Shown: positions 8,652-17,982, counted from the first letter of the stretch. The stretch is DNA of 33,522 bases from Nocardioidaceae bacterium (GCA_013696975.1 JACCXO010000031.1:1-33522), one strand, 5' to 3'. The notes: generated by a model from the sequence alone, not told the origin. Translations and numbers: made by a program.

Positions 8652-10286
8652 TTGAAGGTTCTTGGCATCAATGCCATCTTCCACGACCCGTCGGCGGCAC
8701 TCGTCGTCGACGGTGAAACCGTCGCCGCCGCCGAAGAGGAGCGTTTCTCCCGACGCAAACATGGCAAGCGGCCCGTGCCCTTCGCGGCCTGGGAACTGCC
8801 GGAGCTCGCCGCAGCCTGGTGCTTGAAGTCCGCGGGAATCGATGCCTCGGACCTTGACGCGGTGGCCTACTCGTTCGACCCTGCCCTGGCCAAGCCGGCG
8901 GATGAAATGGGACTCAACGACCCTTGGGACCACCTCCGACTGACGTATGCCCACAACGCCCCCAACTTCTTGGCCACAGCTTTGCCAGGGCTGGACCCGG
9001 CGGCTGTGCGTTATGTGCCCCATCACGTGGCGCACGCGGCTTCAGCCGGGCTCGCCTCCCCGCACGACCAAGTCGACGTTCTCGTGCTCGACGGCCGCGG
9101 AGAGTCAGTGAGCCACCTGGCGGGCCGGTATGACGACGGCGCGCTCGAGATACTCGCCAGCCAAGCCCTGCCCCACTCGCTGGGCCTGCTGTACGAAGAC
9201 GTGACCCAGCACCTCGGATTCCTGCGCAGCAGTGACGAGTACAAGGTGATGGCCCTGGCGTCATACGGCCACCCCAGGCACCTCGACGAGCTGCGCCATT
9301 CGATCTACACCACAGGTGATGGCGGTTTCCACACCGATCCGGTCGACTGGGCCAGCCTGGTCAAGCCGCGTGGCGCTGACGAGCCTTGGAGCCAAGATCA
9401 CGCCGATCTGGCCGCGAGCGTGCAGACGCGCCTCGAGGAGGTGCTGCTCGAGCTAGCCGGGTGGCTGCAAGACCGCACCGGCGGCACCGCACTGAGTCTG
9501 GCCGGTGGGGTGGCCCTCAACTGCGTGGCCAACACCCGGCTCTACGCCGAGACGGCCTATCAGCACGTCTGGGTGCAGCCGGCTGCCGGCGACGCCGGCA
9601 CCGCGTTGGGCGGGGCACTGCACGTGGCTCGCTCCGAAGGCGACGTCACCACCGCCATGCCTGGGGCCGACCTAGGTCGGGGCTGGACCGATGACGAGCT
9701 CGAGGCCTACCTCATCACGGCCCGCGTGCCGTATACGCGACCCGACGACGTCGCTGTCGAGGTCGCCCAGTGCCTGGCGGACAACGGCGTCGTCGCCTGG
9801 TTCCAAGGACGCAGCGAGTACGGCCCGCGCGCGCTCGGCCATCGGTCCCTGCTCGCACACCCAGGCCACCCGAACAACCTGGAGCGCCTCAACGATGTGA
9901 AGGGCAGGGAGCAGTTTCGCCCCGTGGCCCCGATGGTGCGCGCCGGACGAGTGCGCGACATCTTCTCGCGCGGGCCGGCCACGTCGCCGTACATGCTGTT
10001 CGTCCACGATGTGGACCCGAGCTGGCGCGATCGCATCCCGGCGGTCGTCCACGTGGATGGCACCGCGCGCGTGCAGACGGTCGATGAGAGCAATCCCGCG
10101 CTCGCCCGCATGCTGGCTGAGTTCGAGGTCCGGACCGGTCTGCCCGTCGTCATCAACACCAGTCTCAACACAGCCGGGCGCCCGATGGTCGACGACCCTC
10201 GTGACGCCCTGGAGTGCTTCGGTTCTGCGCCAGTTGACCTGCTCGCCATCGGTCCTTTCGTCGTACGGCGACCAACGTCAAGCTGA
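8652..10286 (+). CDS. Carbamoyltransferase, NodU/CmcH/TobZ family
   Basis: LGINAIFHDPSAALVVDGETVAAAEEERFSRRKH...HHVAHAASAG...QGRSEYGPRALGHRSLLA...FRPVAPMV; TTG start. Confidence 0.95.
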   Translation: MKVLGINAIFHDPSAALVVDGETVAAAEEERFSRRKHGKRPVPFAAWELPELAAAWCLKSAGIDASDLDAVAYSFDPALAKPADEMGLNDPWDHLRLTYAHNAPNFLATALPGLDPAAVRYVPHHVAHAASAGLASPHDQVDVLVLDGRGESVSHLAGRYDDGALEILASQALPHSLGLLYEDVTQHLGFLRSSDEYKVMALASYGHPRHLDELRHSIYTTGDGGFHTDPVDWASLVKPRGADEPWSQDHADLAASVQTRLEEVLLELAGWLQDRTGGTALSLAGGVALNCVANTRLYAETAYQHVWVQPAAGDAGTALGGALHVARSEGDVTTAMPGADLGRGWTDDELEAYLITARVPYTRPDDVAVEVAQCLADNGVVAWFQGRSEYGPRALGHRSLLAHPGHPNNLERLNDVKGREQFRPVAPMVRAGRVRDIFSRGPATSPYMLFVHDVDPSWRDRIPAVVHVDGTARVQTVDESNPALARMLAEFEVRTGLPVVINTSLNTAGRPMVDDPRDALECFGSAPVDLLAIGPFVVRRPTSS

Positions 10287-11875
10287 TGACAACGCCACCG
10301 CACTCTCTTACCACCTCAGAGGCGGCGACTGCGGACAAGTCAGGAGCCAACTCAGGAGTCGAGACCTTGCCGACAACGGTCGTGGTGCCAACCCTCGCGC
10401 GGCCCAGTCTCCAGGCGATGCTGGAGGGTTTGGCGAGCGGCCACGGCCCCGCGCCCGCCGCCGTGATCGTGGTCGATGACCGCCGCACCTCTGATGACGC
10501 CCAGTCGGCTCGACAGCTCGCCGGGACTCTCAGTTATCTCGACCTCGCCAACCTGCGCGTGGTCAGCTCGGGAGGCGGTGGTCCTGCCAGAGCACGCAAC
10601 CTCGGCTGGCGCCTGGCGACCACGGAATGGGTCAGCTTCCTCGACGATGACGTGATACCCGACCCGGACTGGCGCCAGCTCCTGGCCGTCGACCTGGCAG
10701 CGGCTGACCAGGGAGTCGCCGGCAGCCAGGGCCGCGTCCGGGTGCCACTGCCGAGCGAGCGCCGGCCTACGGACTGGGAGCGGTCGACCGCCGGTCTGGC
10801 GTCGTCGCTGTGGATCACCGCAGACATGACCTACCGGCGCGCGGCGCTCAGCGCCGTCGGCGGTTTCGATGAGCGTTTCCCGCGGGCCTTTCGGGAGGAT
10901 GCCGACCTCGGACTTCGGATCTCGACAACGCAAGGACGCCTGACAACCGGTCAGCGCTGGATCACGCATCCGGTCCGTCCCGTCGATGACTGGGTCAGCG
11001 TGCGCCAGCAGCGGGGTAATGCCGACGATCTGCTCATGCGGCGCCTCCACGGCAAGAACTGGCGTAACCGCGTCGGCGCCCCGACCGGCCGCCGGTCTCG
11101 CCACCTTGCCGTGACAGCGGCAGCGACGGCCGCGGCGGGCTTCGGCGCCGCCGGCCGACGTCGACTGGCAGCCGTCGCGGCGCTCGGGTGGCTTGCCGGG
11201 ACGGCTGAGTTCGCGCGAGCCCGGATCGCTCCCGGACCACGGGACTGGCCTGAGCTGCGCCGCCTGGTCGCCACCAGTGCGCTCATTCCCTTCGCCGCGA
11301 CGTGGCACACCGCGAATGGGGCGCTGTTCCATCGCCGAGCACGACCCTGGCGGGGTCTCCCCGAGCTGGTGCTCTTCGATCGCGACGGCACCTTGGTGCA
11401 CGACGTTCCCTACAACGGCGACCCCAGCCTCGTCTCACCTGTCGACGGCGCAGCCGAGGTGCTCGACCAGCTCCGCGCTCGCGGGGTGCGCACGGGGGTG
11501 ATCACGAACCAGTCAGCGGTAGGCACTAGCCAGATCAGCCTGGACGAGATGCTGGCCGTCAACAATCGGGTCGAGGAGCTGCTGGGGCCTTTCGACTCGT
11601 GGCAGGTGTGTCCACACGGCCATCACGAGGGCTGCGCTTGCCGCAAGCCCGCCCCAGGCATGGTCAAGGACGCATGTCAGACCCTTGGTGTCGACCCCAG
11701 CCGATGCGTGGTGGTCGGCGACATCGGCAGCGACATGGAGGCAGCGCAAGCAGCTGGAGCAGCGGGGATCATGGTGCCGACCCCGGCGACTCTCGGCGAA
11801 GAGGTGAGCGCAGCGGACCTCGTCTCCCGCGACCTCGCCACGGCAGTCGCTGAGATCCTGGCCGGCCGATGGTGA
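10286..11875 (+). CDS. Fusion protein: GT2 glycosyltransferase + HAD-IIIA D,D-heptose-1,7-bisphosphate phosphatase-like (GmhB-like)
   Basis: N-terminus TTVVVPTLARPSL..VIVVDD..GGPARARNLGWRLATTEWVSFLDDDVIPDPDW (GT2); C-terminus LVLFDRDGTLVHDVPYNGDP...CPHGHHEGCACRKPAPGM..VVGDIGSDMEAAQAAG (HAD with GmhB-type Cys/His loop). Confidence 0.9.
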   Translation: MTTPPHSLTTSEAATADKSGANSGVETLPTTVVVPTLARPSLQAMLEGLASGHGPAPAAVIVVDDRRTSDDAQSARQLAGTLSYLDLANLRVVSSGGGGPARARNLGWRLATTEWVSFLDDDVIPDPDWRQLLAVDLAAADQGVAGSQGRVRVPLPSERRPTDWERSTAGLASSLWITADMTYRRAALSAVGGFDERFPRAFREDADLGLRISTTQGRLTTGQRWITHPVRPVDDWVSVRQQRGNADDLLMRRLHGKNWRNRVGAPTGRRSRHLAVTAAATAAAGFGAAGRRRLAAVAALGWLAGTAEFARARIAPGPRDWPELRRLVATSALIPFAATWHTANGALFHRRARPWRGLPELVLFDRDGTLVHDVPYNGDPSLVSPVDGAAEVLDQLRARGVRTGVITNQSAVGTSQISLDEMLAVNNRVEELLGPFDSWQVCPHGHHEGCACRKPAPGMVKDACQTLGVDPSRCVVVGDIGSDMEAAQAAGAAGIMVPTPATLGEEVSAADLVSRDLATAVAEILAGRW

Positions 11876-12984
11876 GGCGGCTACTTGGGGTCAGGCTGGA
11901 CAACGCGGGCGATGTCTTGCTGGCCGGCCCAGCTGTTCGTGCCATGGCTGCCAGGTGCGACGAACTCGTTGTGCTCGCCGGCCCGCACGGTGTGGGGGCC
12001 GCAAAGCTGCTGCCTGGTGTGAATGACGTCATGGTCTGGCGCTGCCCCTGGATCGACGCGGGGCGCCCAGCTGTCGACACTGACGACATCTCTTCCCTCG
12101 TCGACCAGATCCGTCAACGCTCTTTCGACGCAGCCGTGGTCTTCACGTCCTTCCACCAGTCGGCCCTGCCGACCGCGTTGCTCCTCCGGCTTGCCGGTGT
12201 GAGCTGGGTGGGCGCCATCAGCGATGACTATCCGGGTTCCCTGCTCGACCTGCGTCACCACGTTGACGACAACATCCCCGAAGCGCAGCGAGCGCTCTCG
12301 TTGGCCGCCGAGGCGGGATATCTTCTTCCGCCGGCCGATGACGGGCGACTGGAGGTACGACGGCCGCTCCCAGACGTGAGCCACCTTGTCGGCGAAGACC
12401 CCTATCTCGTGCTGCATCCTGGCACCTCCGTCCCCGCCCGCGCCTGGCCTGTGCATCGCTTCGCCGAGTGCAGCCAGCAGCTGTCGACTCTCGGGTGGCG
12501 GGTCGTCGTCACGGGAGCGCCGTCGGAGGCTCACCTGACGGAGGCCGTCGCCTCGCCCGGTTCCCTCGGCTCACCCGGCTCGCTCTCCTCGCCTGGGCTT
12601 GCGACGTCGGCCGGGCCGAGAGTGCTGGACCTCGGCGGTCGGACCTCGCTGCCTGAGCTGGCCGCCGTGCTCGCCGGAGCCACAGTGGTCGTCGTGGGCA
12701 ACACCGGGCCCGCGCATCTTGCGGCTGCCGTCGGCACACCCGTGGTCTCCCTCTTCGCGCCCACGGTTCCGGCTGCTCGCTGGGCGCCGTACGGCGTGCC
12801 GCACATCTTGCTGGGTGACCAGCAAGCGGCCTGTCGAGACACCCGAGCCACCCGGTGCCCGATTCCCGGTCATCCCTGCCTCACTTCGGTGACCGCACAC
12901 GACGTCTGTGAAGCTGTCACCGAGCTGGTGGGTGACCGCCAGGCGGAGCACCCTACGGTGCAGCTGGAGGAGGTAGCACAGTGA
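11869..12984 (+). CDS. Glycosyltransferase family 9 (heptosyltransferase-like)
   Basis: VRLDNAGDVLLAGPAVRAMA...YLVLHPGTSVPARAWPVHRFAE...VVVGNTGPAHLAAAVGTPVVSLFAPTVPAARWAPYG. Confidence 0.92.
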   Translation: MVRRLLGVRLDNAGDVLLAGPAVRAMAARCDELVVLAGPHGVGAAKLLPGVNDVMVWRCPWIDAGRPAVDTDDISSLVDQIRQRSFDAAVVFTSFHQSALPTALLLRLAGVSWVGAISDDYPGSLLDLRHHVDDNIPEAQRALSLAAEAGYLLPPADDGRLEVRRPLPDVSHLVGEDPYLVLHPGTSVPARAWPVHRFAECSQQLSTLGWRVVVTGAPSEAHLTEAVASPGSLGSPGSLSSPGLATSAGPRVLDLGGRTSLPELAAVLAGATVVVVGNTGPAHLAAAVGTPVVSLFAPTVPAARWAPYGVPHILLGDQQAACRDTRATRCPIPGHPCLTSVTAHDVCEAVTELVGDRQAEHPTVQLEEVAQ

Positions 12985-14195
12985 AGATCGCCATGGTTTC
13001 AGAGCACGCCAACCCGTTGGCGACGCTCGGTGGTGTCGACGCGGGAGGCCAGAACGTCCACGTGGCGGCCCTGGCGGGAGGTCTGGCTGAGCAAGGCCAC
13101 GATGTCACCGTCTTCACCCGTCGCGACGACCCGTCGGTGGCCAGGCGGGTGAACACTCCGGGCGGCTATGTGGTGGAGCACGTTCCTGCGGGACCGCCGA
13201 CCGACGTACCCAAGGACCAGTTGCTGACGCATATGCCGGCATTCGCCGCGTATCTGCACGCTCGCTGGTCCGACGACGCCTTCGACCTCGTGCACGCACA
13301 CTTCTGGATGAGCGGCATGGCCTCCGTCGAGGCGGTCAAGGGGCTGCCGGTGCCGATGCCGGTGATCCAAACGTTCCACGCACTCGGCAGCGTGAAACGG
13401 CGCCACCAGGGTCCGCGCGACACGAGCCCGCCTGGTCGCCGCAAGCGAGAGCCTTGGCTGTGCCAGACCGTCGACCATGTCATCGCCACCTGCCGTGACG
13501 AGATCGACGAGTTGCGCGCCCTGGGCCTCGACCCGGCCCGAGCGACGATCGTTCCCTGCGGGGTCGACGTGCACGCGTTCGCACCGGCACCGCCGCCGAA
13601 CAATTCTCGACCGCGACTCTTGGTGTTGGGCCGGCTCGTCGAGCGCAAGGGCGTCGATGACGTGATCGAGGCGTTGCGCCTGCTGCCAGACGCCGAGCTG
13701 GTGGTCGCCGGCGGTCCTGCCCTGGACTCGTTGAGTGCCGACCCTGAAGTATGTCGACTGCGCGGTCTGGCTACCGAAGCCGGCACCTCCGATCGGGTGC
13801 ACTTCATCGGCAGGGTGGCCCGAGAGGCCGTGCCCGCACTGATCCAGTCCGTCGACATCGTCGTCGCCGTTCCCTGGTATGAGCCCTTCGGGATGGTGCC
13901 GCTTGAGGCGATGGCCTGTGGGCGGCCGATCGTCGGCTCCGCGGTTGGGGGACTGCTCGACAGCATCGTTCCCGGTGAGACCGGTGAGCTCGTGCCGCCG
14001 CGTCGCCCTGATCTGTTGTCCCACACGCTCGCCGACCTGTTGGGCGACCGAAGCCGCAGAGCCGCCTACGGCACAGCTGGCTTCACACGTGCATCCACCT
14101 TGTACCGGTGGGAGCGAATCGCAGCTGAGACCGAGGCGGTCTACGAATCGGTGCTCGCCCGAACCAAGCCTGAAGCCGCGGAGGCACTGAGATGA
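12981..14195 (+). CDS. Glycosyltransferase family 4
   Basis: VSEHANPLATLGGVDAGGQNVHVAALAGGLAEQGHDVTVFTRR...VPWYEPFGMVPLEAMACGRPIVGSAVGG; GTG start overlapping previous stop. Confidence 0.93.
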   Translation: MKIAMVSEHANPLATLGGVDAGGQNVHVAALAGGLAEQGHDVTVFTRRDDPSVARRVNTPGGYVVEHVPAGPPTDVPKDQLLTHMPAFAAYLHARWSDDAFDLVHAHFWMSGMASVEAVKGLPVPMPVIQTFHALGSVKRRHQGPRDTSPPGRRKREPWLCQTVDHVIATCRDEIDELRALGLDPARATIVPCGVDVHAFAPAPPPNNSRPRLLVLGRLVERKGVDDVIEALRLLPDAELVVAGGPALDSLSADPEVCRLRGLATEAGTSDRVHFIGRVAREAVPALIQSVDIVVAVPWYEPFGMVPLEAMACGRPIVGSAVGGLLDSIVPGETGELVPPRRPDLLSHTLADLLGDRSRRAAYGTAGFTRASTLYRWERIAAETEAVYESVLARTKPEAAEALR

Positions 14196-14881
14196 GAGCA
14201 CAGACACCAACCGGGCGGAGCCACGTCGACGAGCTCGTGGCGGCCGCTCGATTGTTCGGACCGGGTATCGAGACCGCCGAGCGCTGGGGTGGCCTGCTCG
14301 CGCGGCGGCTGGGCGCCGGCGCTCGGCTGTTGGCAGCGGGTAACGGTGGCAGTGCGGCGCAGGCCCAGCACTTGACGGCTGAGCTGGTGGGTCGCTATCG
14401 AGACGACCGTCGGCCGCTCTCGGCGATCTGTCTCAGCGCTGAGACCTCGAGCCTGACAGCGATCATCAACGACTACCCCGCTGAGGAGCTCTTCGCCCGG
14501 CAGGTGGAGGCCCATGGCCGCGAAGGGGATCTGCTCGTACTGATGTCGACGAGTGGGCGAAGTCCCAACATCGTGGCCGCGGTGGAGCGTGGTCGCCAGT
14601 GTGGCCTCACCGTGCTGGCCTTCACCGGTCCACGACCCAACCCGCTGGCGACCGCGGCGGACGACGCGGTATGCGTCTCGTCACAGTTCACAGCCACCGT
14701 CCAAGAGCTGCACCTGGTCGCACTGCACCTCGTCTGCGCTGGGCTGGATCTCGAGCTGGCACACGGCGCGGACTCAGCCGCTGATTGCATCGCAGACACT
14801 CCCCTGACGATCCGGCAGCGGGTGGTCGCCGCCGTTGCCAACGGTCACGCGGTGCGGACACCGTCAGGGAGCCGCATGTGA
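14192..14881 (+). CDS. gmhA: SIS-domain D-sedoheptulose-7-phosphate isomerase-like protein
   Basis: LLAAGNGGSAAQAQHLTAELVGRYRDDRRPLSAICLSAETSSLTAIINDYPAEELFARQVEAHGREGDLLVLMSTSGRSPNIVAAV. Confidence 0.9.
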   Translation: MRAQTPTGRSHVDELVAAARLFGPGIETAERWGGLLARRLGAGARLLAAGNGGSAAQAQHLTAELVGRYRDDRRPLSAICLSAETSSLTAIINDYPAEELFARQVEAHGREGDLLVLMSTSGRSPNIVAAVERGRQCGLTVLAFTGPRPNPLATAADDAVCVSSQFTATVQELHLVALHLVCAGLDLELAHGADSAADCIADTPLTIRQRVVAAVANGHAVRTPSGSRM

Positions 14882-16326
14882 AGGGTCCGTTGGTCGTGCT
14901 CGGTGATGCCCTGCTCGACATAGACGTCGTCGGCCGGGCCGAGCGCCTCAGCCCGGATGCTCCGGTACCGGTCCTGGACTCTCTCGTCGAGCACGCCCGT
15001 CCCGGTGGAGCAGCATTGGCGGCTTTGATGGCTGCTCGAGACGGTCACGATGTGGTGCTCATCACGGCCATCGGTGCTGACGAAGCGGGGCGGCAATTGC
15101 GCGGCCTGCTGGCCGACATACGTCTCCTGGAGGTCGACTACGACGGGCCCACTCCCGTCAAGCGTCGCGTGCGTGCCGGCCGCCAGCCCGTCGTGCGACT
15201 CGACTCAGGAAGCACTGTCGGGCGCTACGGCGCCGTCTCGATCCAGGTCGCGACAGCGCTCACCGACGCCGCCAGCGTCCTGATCTCCGACTACGGTCGC
15301 GGCCTCACAAACGTGGCCGATGTGCGCGACCTGCTGGATCGGCGCCCACGAGTTCCGCTGGTATGGGACCCGCACCCACGCGGCGCCAGGCCCGTGACCG
15401 GCGCTCATCTCGTCACCCCCAACCAGGGCGAGGCCCGCGACTGGGCCAGTCGATACGACATTCCCCAGTCGAACGCGACTACAGCGCTGGCTCACACTCG
15501 ATCCGATGCCGCCGGGCTCACCCGGGTGTGGGAGGCCCGCGCCGTCGTCATCACCATGGGGGCGCAAGGCGCCCTGATGTCGTATGCCGACGGGGCACCC
15601 ATGGTCACACCGGCACCCGATGTGCATTGCGTCGACCCTTGCGGGGCGGGTGACAGGTTCGCTGTGTCTGCTGCGGTTGCGTTGGGCTCGGGCGACGTCC
15701 TCGCTGAGGCGGTGCAAGCGGCCGTCTCGAGCGCCTCCGCGTATGTCGCCGCCGGCGGCCCGGCTCACCTCTCCACCGTCATCTCCGCAGGCGTCCCGCA
15801 GACAGCTGGACAGGCGCTGTCAGAACCGCGGTCACGATCGAGTGGCGGTTCCGCGGACGTTGCCGAGCTGGTCGCCAGAGTGCGCGGCGCGAACGGCGTC
15901 GTGGTCGCCACCGGCGGCTGCTTCGACTTGGTGCACGCGGGCCACGTGGCGACTCTCGAGGCGGCGCGTCGCCTCGGGGACTGCCTCATCGTGTGCCTCA
16001 ACTCCGACGATTCCGTGCGCCGTCTCAAGGGGCCGGGCAGGCCGCTCGTCTCGATGTCGGACCGCGCTCGGGTGCTCAACGCCTTGGGTTGCGTCGACGC
16101 CGTGATGATCTTCGACGAGAACACCCCGGTCGAGGTGCTGCGACAACTCCGACCAGACGTCTGGGTCAAGGGCGGCGACTACGCCGGACACCTCATGCCC
16201 GAGACGGCTGTGCTCGAGACCTGGGGTGGACAGACGGTCGCCCTCCCGTATCTCAGCGGTCATTCCACCTCGCACCTTGTACAGACCGCCGCGTCTTCCA
16301 CGCAGCATCCAATTCAATCCCTTTGA
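14878..16326 (+). CDS. hldE: Bifunctional heptose-7-phosphate kinase / heptose-1-phosphate adenylyltransferase (HldE-like)
   Basis: PfkB part ...GDALLDIDVVGRAERLSPDAPVPVL...DPCGAGDRF; cytidylyltransferase part VVATGGCFDLVHAGHVATLEAARRLGDCLIVCLNSDDSVRRLKGPGRPLVSMSDRARVL...VKGGDY. GTG start within ATGTGA (ORF open to 14785). Confidence 0.92.
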   Translation: MKGPLVVLGDALLDIDVVGRAERLSPDAPVPVLDSLVEHARPGGAALAALMAARDGHDVVLITAIGADEAGRQLRGLLADIRLLEVDYDGPTPVKRRVRAGRQPVVRLDSGSTVGRYGAVSIQVATALTDAASVLISDYGRGLTNVADVRDLLDRRPRVPLVWDPHPRGARPVTGAHLVTPNQGEARDWASRYDIPQSNATTALAHTRSDAAGLTRVWEARAVVITMGAQGALMSYADGAPMVTPAPDVHCVDPCGAGDRFAVSAAVALGSGDVLAEAVQAAVSSASAYVAAGGPAHLSTVISAGVPQTAGQALSEPRSRSSGGSADVAELVARVRGANGVVVATGGCFDLVHAGHVATLEAARRLGDCLIVCLNSDDSVRRLKGPGRPLVSMSDRARVLNALGCVDAVMIFDENTPVEVLRQLRPDVWVKGGDYAGHLMPETAVLETWGGQTVALPYLSGHSTSHLVQTAASSTQHPIQSL

Positions 16327-16342
16327 TCCAGGAGTCAGTCGT

Positions 16343-17026
16343 ATGCCGGTCGGAACAGTTCTCATCACAGGCGGATCATCCGGGCTCGGTGCCGCCACCG
16401 CCGAAGCGGTCGCTCAGGCCGGCGGCCGCCCCGTGGTGCTGGACCGGGTCACGCCGGCTGCCGACTACGACTGTGAGGTGGTCGACCTCGCTGACCGCCG
16501 AGGCACCGAAAACGCCGTACGTTCGGTCTCGGATCGCGTCGGCGGGATCGACGGGGTGGTCACCTGCGCGGGCATCGACTCGTGCGGTCGACTCGAAGAC
16601 GTCGACGCAGACGAGTGGGACCAGGTGGTGCTCGTCAACCTGCTCGGCACCGCGGCCGTGGTGCGGGCAGCCATGCCTGACTTGATCGAGCGGCGCGGCC
16701 GAGTGGTGACAGTGGCCTCGACGCTGGGCCTGCGGGCTGTCAGCGATGCGACCGCCTACTGCGCGTCGAAATTCGGTGTCGTCGGTTTCACGCGTGCCCT
16801 CTCGGCGGAGACCGCCGGCCGCATCGGTGTGACCTTGCTCGTCCCCGGAGGCATGCACACGCCGTTCTTCGATGGGCGCACCGAGCAGTACAAGCCGCCA
16901 CCGGACGCGAAGCTCAACCAACCGCACGACGTGGCTCGGGCGATCCTCTTCGCGCTGGAGCAGCCAGCCGGCTGTGAGATGCGCGAGATACTGATCGCGC
17001 CCTCGATGGAAGGATCCTGGCCCTGA
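16343..17026 (+). CDS. SDR family oxidoreductase
   Basis: VLITGGSSGLGAATAEAVAQAGG...CAGIDSCGRLEDV...YCASKFGVVGFTRALSAE; ATG 16343 (ORF open to 16226). Confidence 0.92.
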   Translation: MPVGTVLITGGSSGLGAATAEAVAQAGGRPVVLDRVTPAADYDCEVVDLADRRGTENAVRSVSDRVGGIDGVVTCAGIDSCGRLEDVDADEWDQVVLVNLLGTAAVVRAAMPDLIERRGRVVTVASTLGLRAVSDATAYCASKFGVVGFTRALSAETAGRIGVTLLVPGGMHTPFFDGRTEQYKPPPDAKLNQPHDVARAILFALEQPAGCEMREILIAPSMEGSWP

Positions 17027-17046
17027 CCGACCGTCCCCTCGCCTTC

Positions 17047-17982
17047 GTGCTGAGGGCTCTAGGTCTGGGCGACCTGCTGGCCGGCATACCGGCGCTGCGT
17101 GCGGTGCGCCGGGCGCTCCCCGAGCATCAGCTGGTGCTCGGCACCCCCGCAGCGTTTGCGCCCCTCGTCGCTCTCGCTGACGCCGCGGACCGGGTACTGC
17201 CGGTGACCGGCCTCGAGGACATCGAATGGACGGGGCCCGCGCCGGACGTCGCTGTCAACCTGCACGGCAAGGGTCCGCAGAGTACCGAGCTCCTGCTCCG
17301 GCTTGGGCCACGTCGCCTGGTCGCGTTCGCACATCCCGGCCTGGGAGTCGTCGGACCAGCGTGGCGAGCTGACGAGCACGAGGTCGCGCGATGGTGCCGC
17401 CTGGTCGCAGAGTCCTTGGCGGTCCCGGCCGAACCTGGCGAGCTGGATCTCCGTCTCCCGGCCATCGACCCGCCGATGCGCCGGGCGGTGGTCATCCACG
17501 CCGGAGCGGCATACCCGTCTCGGCGTTGGCCCCCCGAGCGATTCGCCGCCGTGGCGAGGTGGGCCGCTGACCAGGCTCTACCGTTGGCCGTGACGGGCAG
17601 CGGCGCAGAACGCGGGCTGGCTTCGGAGGTGGCCGCCGCCGCCGGTCTCCCAGCGGGCGCGGTGCTCGCCGGGCGGACGAGCCTGCTCGAACTCGCCGCA
17701 CTCGTCGGACATGCCCGACTGGTGGTGTCAGGTGACACGGGGGTAGCGCATCTCGCTACCGCCTTCTCGACACCGTCCGTCGTCTTGTTCGGACCGATCC
17801 CGCCGACGCTGTGGGGACCGCCGAAACGGCGCCAGCACGTGGCGATCTGGCATGGGACCGGAGCTGGTGACCCTTGGGGCAGGACGATCGACCCAGCCTT
17901 GCTGCGGATCAGCGTCGATGAGGTGCTCAGCTCGGCAGAGGCACTTCTCGCTGCGACGCAAACCACTCGATCGTGTTCGTGA
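17047..17982 (+). CDS. Glycosyltransferase family 9 (heptosyltransferase-like)
   Basis: LRALGLGDLLAGIPALRAVRRALPEHQLVLG...VVIHAGAAYPSRRWPPERFAAVARW...LVVSGDTGVAHLATAFSTPSVVLFGPIPPTLWGPP; possible CTG start at 17023. Confidence 0.92.
   Translation: MLRALGLGDLLAGIPALRAVRRALPEHQLVLGTPAAFAPLVALADAADRVLPVTGLEDIEWTGPAPDVAVNLHGKGPQSTELLLRLGPRRLVAFAHPGLGVVGPAWRADEHEVARWCRLVAESLAVPAEPGELDLRLPAIDPPMRRAVVIHAGAAYPSRRWPPERFAAVARWAADQALPLAVTGSGAERGLASEVAAAAGLPAGAVLAGRTSLLELAALVGHARLVVSGDTGVAHLATAFSTPSVVLFGPIPPTLWGPPKRRQHVAIWHGTGAGDPWGRTIDPALLRISVDEVLSSAEALLAATQTTRSCS

Noticed and set aside
8496-9035. N-terminal extension of the UGD ORF (7164..9035)
   Set aside because: Extension runs antisense into the carbamoyltransferase gene; Rossmann motif begins right after GTG 8495.
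10352-11401. 349-aa minus-strand ORF opposite the GT2-HAD gene
   Set aside because: Antisense shadow of a well-supported coding region.
12999-14210. 403-aa minus-strand ORF opposite GT4
   Set aside because: High-GC shadow ORF fully antisense to a clear glycosyltransferase; low-complexity, no domain-like motifs.
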